Shown here: in pieces, positions 1 to 11,961 of the stretch
Numbering within the stretch: the stretch's first letter is position 1
How the letters are laid out: every line of letters starts with the position of its first letter
Assembly: GCF_902686445.1 (NCBI RefSeq)
Contig: NC_062232.1
Location: 35,544,454 to 35,608,453 of the forward strand
Length of the DNA: 64,000 bases
Reading direction: 5' to 3'
Origin: Sciurus carolinensis
Taxonomy: Eukaryota; Chordata; Mammalia; Rodentia; Sciuridae
Notes under the pieces: generated by a model
Told to the model about the DNA's origin: nothing
Seen by the model: only the letters and a program-made list of their open reading frames with translations
Databases searched by the model: none
Translations under genes and position numbers: made by a program

Positions 1-2780
1 TTTGCCTTTGTGTGATAAACATGTCCTTTCACAGCCCTTCTTAACTCTAATCCCATATGGTGCCTCTTATAGTATAGCTTGTAGCTCCCCAAAAGAACTA
101 TGCCTCTTACCTTCATCTGAAATGCCAATTCTATTTCTCCTGTAGGCATTATCCTCAACTTCAACTCCATGGGAAGGTCTTTCAATACCTTAGGCAATGT
201 CCCTCAAGGATTCAGGTGAAGCACTCTTGCTCAGGGTGGAAATGACCTGGTGGCATGGCTGAGCCCTCCAGTAAACTGGGAGCTTTTTAAAAATAAGCAC
301 AGAGTCTTGGCTTTCAGTGCATGAATAAATAATTTCATAAATTATCATTGAACTTGCGTTATTCCAGACCTGCTTGGCAAGAATTAACAACCACACCTGT
401 TCTTCCTGGGGCAAAATATTGTGTGCTTTCTTAAGAATCTGAGCTACCATTGCAAAAATTCACTCACAAATAGCATAAGAAAATGACAACATGCCATTAA
501 TAACCCAGAAGAAGCTGTATCTGTTTTAGAATTTTTCCATCTGGGCATTACAAACCACAAAAGCAACTGTTTTGCCTCCACAAAGAACATATTTTTTAAC
601 AGCATACTTTCCCAAAAGGACACCTCCTCCCTCCGTTGCATTTTGATCTATTCTGATTTAATTTAAAGTTTGAAGATGGGGTCTGACCTTATCTATCAGT
701 GGCTGAGCCGTTGTCTCATGGAAATGCAGTTTGAAACTCATTAATAGGGTAGCCTGTATATTATAACTTAGAAGCTCTGGGTTATCACTGATGCTTGCAA
801 TTGCTATGGAAACGGAGTTCATATGCACCTTTCAAAGAGCCTGCCTTAAAACTGGGGGAAAAAAGATGAAGAAAAAGTAGGCTCCTTGGAAGAAGAAGCT
901 ATTTAGTACCCAGCATGCATAGGCAGGTTCAGTGATGCAAAAATGCTCTGCCTACACAATGATAAAAACAATTCTTTATATTTCTTAGTAGCTAATAATG
1001 AATAACCTTGTATTAGAGAACTGTGTTTATACTAGTAGGGAAGAATGCTTGATGCGGCTTTCCCCCATGCCCACATGTAGACACACACAGATATACACGA
1101 ACGATTCTCAGTTTTCCCCACACCTTTTACAACCTGCATTCCTAAATCCTCCAAAGTCATCTGTATATGCAGGTTTGGATGCTAAAGCCCCGTGAGTGTA
1201 GATGTTGGTTAAGAGCTTGGTCTGTTCACTTCCCCTTAAATGTGTTTGGAATGTTGCTTCCTGTTGCTTATGGACTGAATTTTCTGATTATGAAATGGTA
1301 GTGCTAATTTCATCAAGGTTCTTATATAAAGTTGTTTGATGTGCTCCTCCCCAAATATGCATTTTGAAGGCTCCATCCCTTTTTCTCCTTGCCCACATTT
1401 CTCCTTAATCACTGAAGTGTGATATTGTGCTGGGGGAAACAATGATGTGAGCATCATCTTGAAGAAATAATTCTCCAAGTTTATCACCCCTCAATTGTAG
1501 ACCTATGTGTTATTCCCTCTAATGGCCCCATCACCTCCTCATGTGTGTAGTGTTTCATTCCCTCTTCTGTATCCCATCCCCAAGTCTAGCCAAATGTGAG
1601 TTGCATCTCCTCTTCTGCTGAGCAGGAACAGATCACCAGGGCTGGGCTCCTTCTGTCTTCACCTTTAGGCAGAAGGAACTTGGAATATAGCAGTCCTCTT
1701 CTGAAGAGTGGTGCTTACTCTGCAGCTATCTGGAAGCCACCTCCTTTTGTTCAAATAGATATGTAACCCCAAAACTCCTGTCCCTCTTTGAATACAGGTA
1801 TCCTCTTCCTTGGCAGGCCTTCATAAACAACATTTCAGGTATCTCCTCCAATTCTTGGATCTCTGTGGTGGTATTCTATTCATCTTTCTCTCCCTGGCTC
1901 AGGCATTTGTCCCTGACCTGTGGCTATGCTTAACATATGCTCACTTGTTAGGAGTGTATTTAACAAATATTCTATTTGCATCCAGTGACATATATTTGAG
2001 AGATCTTTGTGGTGATGGAATGTTCTGTATCTTGATTGCATTAATATCAATATCATGGATGTTGGATTGTACTATTATTTTGCAATATGTTACCATTGGG
2101 GGAAATGGAGTAGGTGGTACACAGGCTTCCTCTGCATTATCTCTTATAACTGTATGTGTATGACTCTACAATTCTCAATTTAAAAAAAGGAAACAAATTT
2201 TGGGGGCTTCTGTGTATATTCAGGAACTGTATCACTGATTTTCCATGTTTCTTTCATGAAAAAAATGGAGAAACTCAGTTTATGTCTAAAAACTAATTGG
2301 GTCAAACAATAAGCTAACAATAGCAAGTTGTAAGCCAAAATGTTATAGAAGTTTAGTAGTAGAATTTTCTTTCTTATATATAGCCCTCTGATGTTCAATC
2401 TATTTTCTCCACACATTGGAAGACTGAATAGACCATGATGTTCAAAATAGAAGTGATACTACTGCAATAAAAGAAAATATTTGAAGGAAAGATTTTCTAA
2501 TGCCATGACAATCTATGATACATCATAAAGGATTGAGTATGTGCTGGGCCAACAAAACTGAGGCAACAGAAGATAGAGGTTAGGACAGATATGAGAAGGG
2601 AGAAATGAAATAAGATTATAATTTTAAAAATTACACCAAATCTGTCTACCTAGTATCTAACAAACCAGGACATTGTTCCAATTGTAACCTGACAGTTCAT
2701 GATAAAATGGCTACTTTTGATTTTTAAAAAATTCAGTCATTTCCTTCTAAATATTGAATGAATTAAGATGATTTAAATCT
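1..2780. other. Unassigned AT-rich DNA, no supported gene
   Basis: I see no recognisable exon, RNA gene or repeat family here. Short open frames exist on both strands (for example 190-450 minus and 1810-2163 plus). They have no family resemblance that I can name and their codon content does not differ from chance open frames. Ancient, heavily decayed repeats could be present but cannot be identified without a repeat library. Confidence 0.4.
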
Positions 2781-2784
2781 TTTT

Positions 2785-3030
2785 TTTATTTTTACAGACT
2801 GCATTTTGATTTGCTGTACACAAATGAGGTACATCTTTTCGTTTCTATGGTTGTACATGATGTAGATTCATACCATTCATGTAATCATACACGTACATAG
2901 CGTAATAATGGCTGTCTCATTCCACCATTTTTCATATTCCTGCCCCCTCCTCCCTCTCATTTCCCTCTACATAATCTGAAGTTCCTCCATTCTTCTCTCA
3001 CCCCCACCACAACCCCCATTTTTAAAGGTA
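2785..3030 (-). mobile_element. L1 3'-UTR fragment (5'-truncated)
   Basis: Read on the minus strand this stretch has the closing part of the sciurid L1 3' UTR: a purine-rich tract (seen as a C/T-rich run at 2940-3020 on the plus strand), then the segment equivalent to 25985-26110, then an A-rich tail (T-run at about 2780-2790). It is more diverged than the full-length copies in this window. No clear target-site duplication was found. Confidence 0.7.
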
Positions 3031-3194
3031 CTAAGCTAAGGGAAATCAACAATAAGACTTATATTTTATCTCAATTCAACAGGAATATCATCCTGAAGAC
3101 AAGTAATTTTCAGCCTAAATATCAACTCAGACAACTTACTGTACCAATTGTATTTGATTTAACAAAATCTTTTCTGTAAAAGCTAGTACATCTA

Positions 3195-3330
3195 CATGTA
3201 TGATTACACAAATGGTGTGACTCTACATCATGTACAACCAGAGACATGAAAAGTTGTACTCCATTTGTGTACAATGAATCAAAATGCCTTCTGCTGTCAT
3301 GTAAAACTAAATAGAACAAACAATAAAAAT
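3195..3330 (+). mobile_element. Short L1 3'-end insertion with 13-bp target-site duplication
   Basis: About 136 bp match only the last part of the L1 3' UTR and end in an AATAAA-like tail. The insertion is flanked by perfect 13-bp direct repeats GCTAGTACATCTA at 3182-3194 and 3331-3343, so its borders are certain. It begins at nearly the same point of the L1 3' UTR as the separate insertion at 26018-26121. It is either a very short 5'-truncated L1 or a member of a small non-autonomous family. Confidence 0.85.
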
Positions 3331-3538
3331 GCTAGTACATCTAGAAGCAAATATAAATTTGTCCCCCTTTAAGCCTTTTACACATTAAACAACTATAGAA
3401 TACATACACTAATCAGTAGACTTATAAAAGCGATGTGGTTTTGGACTAATGTCAAGATCTGTATTTTCAGCAAAGAATTAAGTGCAAGAATATCAGACAG
3501 TCATTTTCCACCAAATCTATTAATCTCTAAGATTACCA

Positions 3539-3544
3539 TTTAAT
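3539..3544 (-). terminator. Possible polyadenylation signal (ATTAAA) for the PPP1R2C-like gene
   Basis: ATTAAA on the minus strand lies about 120 bp after the stop codon. It is the nearest acceptable hexamer downstream, and no canonical AATAAA is seen on this strand between the stop and 3340. The call is weak because hexamers are frequent in AT-rich DNA. Confidence 0.25.
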
Positions 3545-3665
3545 TCTTGTAGCACAATTTAACTGATAAGCAAATCAGTAGTTAAAGCATGAGTTATGAA
3601 AGAGAAGCAGCATTGTGATAGTAATTGTGTATCTGACCAACAATCAAGCGGCAGACAAATGTCTT

Positions 3666-4358
<693 letters not shown>

Positions 4359-4462
4359 CTATCTGGTCAACAGCTCCTAACACCCTAGTAGCAGTACCAT
4401 GGCCCGGGCATCACAAAGGATGCCACAAGCCACTTCACAATGCTACCTCCTCCGTCACAGCC

Positions 4463-4470
4463 GACGTCAC
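4463..4470 (-). promoter_or_regulatory. CRE-like site upstream of the PPP1R2C-like gene
   Basis: Read on the minus strand, GTGACGTC lies 186-193 bp upstream of the start codon. A second weaker half-site (GTGACGGA) lies about 10 bp closer, at 4451-4458. The flanking 4260-4470 region is GC-rich with several CpGs and no TATA box at the expected position. CREM/CREB sites are common in testis genes, so this fits the family's expression, but function is inference. Confidence 0.4.
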
Positions 4471-4959
4471 TATGGAGGTCACCAGCTCAAGGCACTGAAG
4501 GACATCTTTTTATTTATTTATTTTTAACGGAATAAGATAGGAAATATCCTTTTGTGGTTCATGGAAAGGGGAAGCATTGTTTTGGAACTTCACCACACCC
4601 TGTCTGGCTACAGGGAAGTTGTGTAAAATGTATGTCTTACTGTCAAAGATTTGAAAGCCACTATTTGTTTGAAAGATGGGAGACCTTGGCTAGAAGGTGA
4701 TCACTTTTCTTTTCAGATCCCAACTACACCTTCCCCATACACTCACTCTCCTCTCTTTCCTGTTCTTCCTCTCCCACTCTGTCTGAAAGAATGGCCCCCT
4801 ACATCAGTCACTTTCATCAGCTAGTACCTGAGTATGGTTCTTCATCCCTTCAGATTGCTCACTCTCCAATCCAGTCCTATGATCCTGGCCTAAATATTTC
4901 AAGAAATTCTCACTTTATCTCTTCTGACACCACACTATTTCAAGTCACCATCACATTTC

Positions 4960-5460
4960 ACATTGACTACAGTCAAATGGAGCTTCAGTAGCACCTCCTG
5001 TAGCCTTCCAATCTCTTACCCAACATCTAGCCACAGTGATCTTCTTAAAGCACCCATCAGATCTTGTCATGTCTTTCAAACCCTTCAATGGCTGCCCATT
5101 ATCTTTATTATGAGGTTGCAAAGAAGCTGTATCATCTGTTCAGTGTGTGTTCAGTCATCAATTGTAACCTCCTCCCCAAAACTTCTCCCCTCCCTACCTC
5201 CAGCTTTCTATTATAGGCTTTCAATTCTGAGAGCATTCATAGTCCAAGAGCCCTTTTCCAGATTCCTCCTGCAGCCTGGAACACGCCTTCTGATTTCAGC
5301 TCATTCTTTATTGGTTTATGGTATCCATTTCCACCCCCCAAAGCAGATATTTCTCCCTGTACTTTATAGTATATTCTATTCTCCTTGGCAGCACTTATAA
5401 TATATTACCTGTATATACTAGATGGCAAATGCCAAGAGGAAAAAGAAATACCAAAGATTT
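4960..5460 (+). repeat. Old L2-type LINE 3' region
   Basis: The order of phrases matches the sense strand of the L2 3' region: a segment on a drug-like 'cttaaagca...gatcttgtcatg' theme, 'cctgcagcctggaacacgcc', and later 'tagatggcaaatgcc'. Copies are highly diverged, as expected for a mammal-wide repeat. The short open frames across it (4791-5400) are not genes. Confidence 0.55.
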
Positions 5461-5469
5461 CCTCTGTTG

Positions 5470-6190
5470 ACTGAACTTTAATCAGTTTCTTCTGAGCCCT
5501 CTACTCACCTAGGTCCAGTCTTAGGCTTCCCTCGCTGTCCTTACAGAATCCAGTTTGAACAAGAATCCTAATAAGTCAATTTAGTGAAAACCCCCACCCT
5601 TAGTGAGATTCCTGGCTCCCGACCATCCTGAATATCTGACCAAATTTCTCATGGCCCAAACTAGATATTTGATCACCTTGGCCTGCCTTAAGCAAGAATC
5701 TTATTGGTTCAGTCTAGCAAGAATTCCCCCTTATCCTTGTTAATTTTCCATCTACTAACCCCCACCCTAGTTCTTAACTATAATATGTCTTTTATCATGC
5801 TGAAGTTAAGCCCCATTCCTCTGTCCCACTGTAAATCACCACAGTGGTAGGGCCCATACCTATTGTGATAGCCCCCTATTGAACAGAATTTTCCATACTG
5901 ATTTTGACAAATATTATGAATATTGTTTTCTTTAGCAGTTATGGTGTCAGTGACTTGTTATGATCAGATTCATTGTTGGACTTCTGGACCCCTCAACCAG
6001 GACCCCAAATGTATACCCTTAAATCCTTTGTCTTCACTTCTGCCTAATTGATCAGGGATTATTTGGTAAGTCTGATTCCTGAACTAGTGCTCTGGGTAAT
6101 AATCTGTTGAAGCATAATAAGAATAGATTTTGATTCTTATGATTCTGAATGTACTCTTTGAAGTTAGGTTGGAGTACTGGGTTTCTTTTG
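5470..6190. other. Unassigned, possibly an old LTR
   Basis: No gene is visible. The C/T-rich composition, with several CCAAT-like motifs and a hinge at about 5870-6000, resembles a decayed solo LTR, but I cannot name a family or find terminal repeats. Confidence 0.2.
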
Positions 6191-6194
6191 AAAG

Positions 6195-6595
6195 ATACCT
6201 ATCTTGGCAAATTTTCTATTGCTACAACTGAGTACGACAGAATGAGTAATTTATAAAGAATAAGGGTTTATTTGACTCATGGTTCTAAAGGCTGAGAAGT
6301 TCAAATTGGGGAGCTGCATAAGATTAGGTCATTCCTGCAGGTGGGGACTCTCTGTAGAACCCCAAAACAGGACAGAGCATCACATGGTAAGACTCAGCAT
6401 ACTAACTCAGGTCTCTCCTCCTTTCCTTGTAAAATCATAGCCTCTTTGGGTGAGGTCACCACCATTATCTCCTCATTTAACCTTAATCACCTCCCAGAGG
6501 CCCCATCTCCAAAAACCATAGATTAAGTTTATACCATTTTAATACCTCACAACAATGGTTCAATTTAAACATGAGTTTTGATAGGAACAAACAAT
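6195..6595 (-). mobile_element. ERVL-MaLR LTR (MST/MLT-like), antisense
   Basis: In reverse orientation the stretch follows the MaLR LTR plan. It opens on the plus strand with 'gagtaatttataaagaa' and 'tttatttgactcatggttct', continues with 'aatcacctcccagaggcccc', and ends near 'aaacatgagttttgatagg'. These are hallmark blocks of mammalian MaLR LTRs read backwards. It is a solo LTR with no internal sequence attached. Confidence 0.7.
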
Positions 6596-7053
6596 AACAA
6601 TACATGCTGGTCCAGAAGTCTTTCTTCTTGGATTTTTTTTCTGGGTTGGGGGATACATTTACAACTTGACTTCTATAATTGGCCCTGGGATGGAAAATTC
6701 TACCTGCTCAAGTGGGAATTTTTTTTTCCCATTTTAATTGGATTGTTTATATTTTGGTTGTCATTGAACTGTAAGTGTTCGTTATAAATTCTGTAGACTA
6801 CACTCTTATTAAATATACATGATTTGTTTTTTTTAATTTATTTTTATTGTAAACAAATGGGATACATGTTGTTTCTGTTTGTAAATGGAGTAACGGCATA
6901 CCATTAGTGTAATCATACATTTACATAGGGTAATAATGTTTGATTCATTCAGTTATTTTTTTCTTCCCCCCCACCCATCCCACCCCTCTTATCCCTCTAT
7001 ACAGTCCCTCCTTCCTCCATTCTTGCACCACTCCCACCCCCCATTATGTGCCA

Positions 7054-10000
7054 TCATCCACGTATCAGTGAGATCATTGGTCTTTTGGATTTTTGAGATT
7101 GGCTTATCTCACTTAGCATGATATTCTACAATTTCATCCATTTACCTGCAAATGCCATAATTTTTATTATTCTTTATACCTGAGTAATAAACCATTATAT
7201 ATATATACCACAGTTTCTTTATCCATTCATCAATTGAAGGGTATCTAGGTTGGTTCCACAGTCTGGCTATTGTGAATTGAGCAGCTATGAACATTGATGT
7301 GGCTGTATCTCTGTAGTATGCTGATTTTAAGTCCTTTGGGTATAGGCCGAGGAGTGGGATAGCTGGGTCAAATGGTGGGTCCATTCCAAGTTTTCTAAGG
7401 AATCTCCACACTGCTTTCCAGAGTGGCTGCACTAATTTGGAGCCCCACCAGCAATGTATGAGCGTACCTTTTTCCCCACATCCTAGCCAACACCTATAGT
7501 TGCTTGTATTCTTGATAATAACCATTCTAATTGGGGTGAGATGGAATCTTAGGGTAGTTTTGATTTGCATTTCTCTTATTACTAAAGATGGTGAGCATTT
7601 TTTCATATGTTTGTTGATTGCTTGTAGATCTTCTTCTGTGAAGTGTCTGTTCATATCCTTAGCCCATTTGTTGATTGGGTTATTTGTATTCTTGGTGTAG
7701 AGTTTTTTGAGTTCTTTATAGATTCTGGAGATTAGTGCTCTATCTGAAGTATGATTGGCAAAGATATTCTCCCACTCTGTAGGTTCTCTCTTCGCATTGC
7801 TGATACTTTCCTTTGCTGAGAGGAAGCTATTTAGTATGAATCTATCCCAGTTATTCATTCTTTCTTTTATTTCTTGTGCTATGGGAGTCCTGTTAAGGAA
7901 GTCTGATCCTACTCTGACATGTTGAAGATTTGGACCTACTTTTTCTTCTATAAGATGCAGGGTCTCTGGTCTGATTTCAAGGTCCTTGATCCATTGTGAG
8001 TTGATTTTTGTGCAGGGAGAGAGATAGGGGTTTAGTTTCATTTTGTTGCATATAGATTTCCAGTTTTCCCAGCACCATTTGTTGAAGAGGCTATCTTTTC
8101 TCCATTGCATATTTTTGGACCCTTTGTCTAGTATGAGAAAATTGTATTTATTTTGGGTTTGTGTCCGTGTCCTCTATTCTGTACCATTGATCTACCTGTC
8201 TATTTTGGTGCCAATACCATGCTGTTTTTGTTACTATTTCTTTGGAGTGTAGTTGAAGTTCTGGTATTGCAATACCCCCTGTTTCGTTCTTCCTGTTAAG
8301 GATTGCTTTAGCTATTCTGGGTTTGTTATTCTTCCAGATGAATTTCAAGATTGCTTGCTCTATTTCTGTAAGGTACATCACTGGGATTTTAATTGGAATT
8401 GCATTGAATCTGTATAGCTCTTTTGGTAGTATGGCCATTTTGACAATATTAATTCTGCCTATCCAAAAACATGGGAGATCTTTCCATCTTCTAAGGTCTT
8501 CCTCAATTTCTTTCTTCAATGTTTTGTAGTTTTCACTGTAGAGATCTTTTACCTCTTTGGTTAGTTTGATTCCCAAGTATTTTATTTTTTTTGAGGCTAT
8601 TGCAAATGGAGTTGTTTTCCTCATTTCCCTTTCAGCTGTTTCGTCGCTTGCATATAAAATGCTTTAGATTTATGCGTGTTGATTTTATAGCCTGCTATTT
8701 TGCTGAATTCATTGATGAGGTCTAGAAGTTTTCTGGGGGAGGTTTTTGGATCCTCTAAATATACAATCATGTCATCAGCAAATAGTGACTGCTTAAGTTC
8801 CTCTTTTCCAATTCGTATCCCTTTAATTTCTTTGGTCTGCCTAATTGCTCTGGCTAGAGTTTCGAGGACAATGTTGAATAGAAGTGGTGAAAGAGGACAT
8901 CCCTGACTTGTTCCCGTTTTTAAAGGGAATGGTTTCAGTTTTTCTCCATTAAGAATGATGTTGGCCATGGGCTTAGCATAAATAGCCTTCACAATGTTCA
9001 GGTATGTTCCTACTATCCCTATTTTTTCTAGTGTTTTGAGCATGAAGGGGTGTTGTATTTTGTCGAACGCTTTTTCTGCGTCAATTGAAATAACCATATG
9101 ATTCTTATCCTTAAGTCTATTGACATGATGGATTACGTTTATTGATTTACGGATGTTAAACCATCCTTGCATTCCAGGGATGAACCCCACTTGATCGTGG
9201 TGCACAATTTTCTTAATATGTTTTTGGATACAGTTTGCCAATATTTTGTTAAGGATCTTTGCATCTATATTCATCAAGGATCTTGGTCTAAAATTTTCTT
9301 TCCTTGATGTGTCTTTGCCTGGTTTGGGTATGAGGGTGATATTAGCTTCATAGAATGAGTTCGGTAGGGTACCTTCCTTTTCTATTTCCTGGAATACTTT
9401 GAGAAGTATTGGAATGAGTTCTTCTTTGAAGGTCTTGTAGAACTCAGCTGAGAATCCATCTGGTCCTGGGCTTTTCTTGGATGGTAGATTTTTAATGGCT
9501 TCTTCTATTTCATTGCTTGATATTGATCTGTTTAAATTGTGTATGTCCTCCTGGTTCAGTTTGGGAGGAGCATATGTCTCTAGAAACTTGTCAATGTCTT
9601 CGGTAGTTTCTATTTTGTTGGAATATAGATTTTCAAAGTAGCTTCTCATTATGTTCTGTATCTCAGTGGTGTCTGTCGTGATATTTCCTTTTTCATCACG
9701 AATTTTAGTAATTTGAGTCTTCTCTCTCCTTCTCTTTGATAGTGTGGCTAAGGGTTTGTCTATTTTGTTTACTTTCTCAAAGAACCAACTTTTTGCTATG
9801 TCAATTTTTTGAATACTTTCTTTTGTTTCAATTCATTGATTTCAGCTCTGATTTTAATTATTTCCTGTCTTCTACTACTTTTGCTGTTATTCTGTTCTTC
9901 TTTTTCTAGGACTTTGAGCTGTAATGTTAGGTCATTTAGTTGTTGACTTTTCATTCTTCTCTGGAATGCGCTCCATGCAATGAATTTTCCTCTTAGTACC

Positions 10001-10883
10001 GCTTTCATAGTGTCCCAGAGATTTCGATACGTTGTATCATCATTCTCATTGACCTCTAAGAATTTTTTTTATCTCCTCCCTGATGTTTTCTGTTATCCAT
10101 GTTTCGTTCAATAGCATATTATTTAGTCTCCAGGTGTTGGAGTAATTTCTGTTTTTTATTTTGTCATTGATTTCTATTCTCAGTTCATTATGATCTAATA
10201 GAACACAAGGCAGTATCTCTATTTTTTTTTTTGCATTTCCTAAGAACTGCTTTGTGGCATAACATGTGATCTATTTTCGAGAAGGTTCCATGTGCTGTTG
10301 AGAAGAAAGTGAATCTGCTCGTTGATGGATGGAATATTCTACATATGTCTATTAAGTCTAGGTTATTGATTGTGTTATTGAGTTCTATGGTTTCTTTGGT
10401 TGGTTTTTGTTTGGAAGATCTATCTAGTGGTGACAGCGGTGCATTATAGTCACCCAGAATTATCGTGTTGTGGTCTATGTGATTCCTGAAATTGAGAAGG
10501 ATTTGTTTGATGTATAGGGATGCACCATTGTTTGGGGCATAAATATTTACTATCATTATGTCTTCCTGATTTATGGTTCCCTTAAGCAGTATGAAATGTC
10601 CTTCTTTATCCCTTCTGACTAACTTTGGCTCAAAGTCCACTTTGTCTGATATAAGGATGGAAACCCCCGCTTTTTTACTGAGTCCCTGTGCGTTGTAGGT
10701 TTTTTCCCATCCTTTCACCTTTAGTCTGTGGATGTCTTTTTCTATGAGATGAGTCTCTTGCAGGCAACATATTGTTGGGTCTTTCTTTTTAATCCATTCT
10801 GCCAGTCTATGACTTTTGATTGGTGAGTTTAGGCCATTAACATTCAGGGTTATTATTGAGATATGATTTGTATTCCCAGTCAT
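7054..10883 (-). pseudogene. L1-A ORF2 (endonuclease-reverse transcriptase), frameshifted
   Basis: ORF2 encodes an N-terminal APE-type endonuclease, a central reverse transcriptase and a Cys-rich C-terminus. The endonuclease piece is open at 10883-10188. The RT piece is open at 9649-8621 and keeps the AEKAFD motif, [13 protein letters not shown] and the catalytic FADD. The C-terminal piece runs 8110-7142. Breaks are at a poly-A expansion near 10210, an extra A near 10065, a one-base loss near 9835, one lost T near 8656 (A-specific), and an extra A near 8150. It cannot make full-length ORF2p. Confidence 0.92.
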
Positions 10884-10938
10884 TTGGCTTATTTTTGGTT
10901 TTTAAGTTGGTTTGGTTTCTCCTTTGAGTGGTTTTTCT

Positions 10939-11961
10939 CTACGGTAGTTCCTCCCTTTGCTGACCTCCATTGTTGTTTTTCATTTCCTCCTCATGGAATA
11001 TTTTGTTGAGAACATTCTGTAGCGCAGGTTTTCTATTTGTAAATTCCTTTAACTTTTGTTTATCATGGAAGGATTTTATTTCATCTTCAAATCTGAAGGT
11101 TAGTTTTGCTGGGTATAGGATTCTTGGTTGGCAACGATGTTCTTTCAGAGCTTGAAATACGTTGTTCCAGGCCCTTCTAGCTTTTAGAGTCTGGGTTGAG
11201 AAGTCGGCTGCTATCCGCATTGGTCTCCCCCTATATGTAATCTGATGCTTTTCTCTCATGGCCTTCAAAATCCTATCTTTATTTTGAATGTTAGGCATTT
11301 TCATTATAATGTGCCTTGGTGTGGATCTGTTGTGATTTTGTGCAATGGTGTTCTGTAAGCCTCTTGTATTTGATTTTCCATTTCATTCTTCAGGTTTGGG
11401 AAATTTTCTGATATTATTTCATTGAATAGGTTGTTCATTCCTTTGGTTTGTATCTCTGTGCCTTCCTCAATCCCAATAATTCTTAAACTTGGTCTTTTCA
11501 TGATGTCCCATAGTTCTTGGAGATTCTGTTCATGATTTCTCACCATCTTCTCTGTTTTGCAACTTTATTTTCAAGATTAAATATTTTGTCTTCATTGTCT
11601 GAGGTTCTGTCTTCCAAGTGGTCTAGTCTGTTGGTGATGCTTTCCATTGAGTTTTTTATTTGGATTATTGTTTCCTTCATTTCAAGGATTTCCATTTGGT
11701 TTTTTTTTTTTTGAGAGTCTCTATCTCTTTATTGAAATGATCTTTTGCTTCCTGCAGGTGCTCTTTCAGCTTATTGGTATTATCATTCATTGCCTGCATT
11801 TGCTCTCTCATCTCATCCTTTGCTTCACGAATCATCTTAATCATGTATAATCTGAAGTCCTTTTCTGACATTTCTTCTAACATACTGTCATTGCATTCTA
11901 TTAATATAGAATCTAGATTTGTTTGGATCATTTTCTTCCCTTGCTTTTTCATGTTGTTCAT
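10939..11961 (-). pseudogene. L1-A ORF1 (RNA-binding chaperone), frameshifted
   Basis: Homologous along its length to the intact ORF1 at 43377-44390: an N-terminal coiled coil, an RRM-like middle and a C-terminal domain containing YPAKL. It is broken by a 13-A homopolymer near 11701-11713, a one-base loss near 11555 and a one-base loss near 11335. The last two are also in L1-B. The residual open pieces are 11961-11677, 11546-11304 and 11304-10939. Confidence 0.9.

Noticed and set aside
1810..2163. 117-codon hydrophobic open frame as a membrane protein gene
   Set aside because: Hydrophobic residues follow from T-rich DNA; no family resemblance, promoter or splice context.
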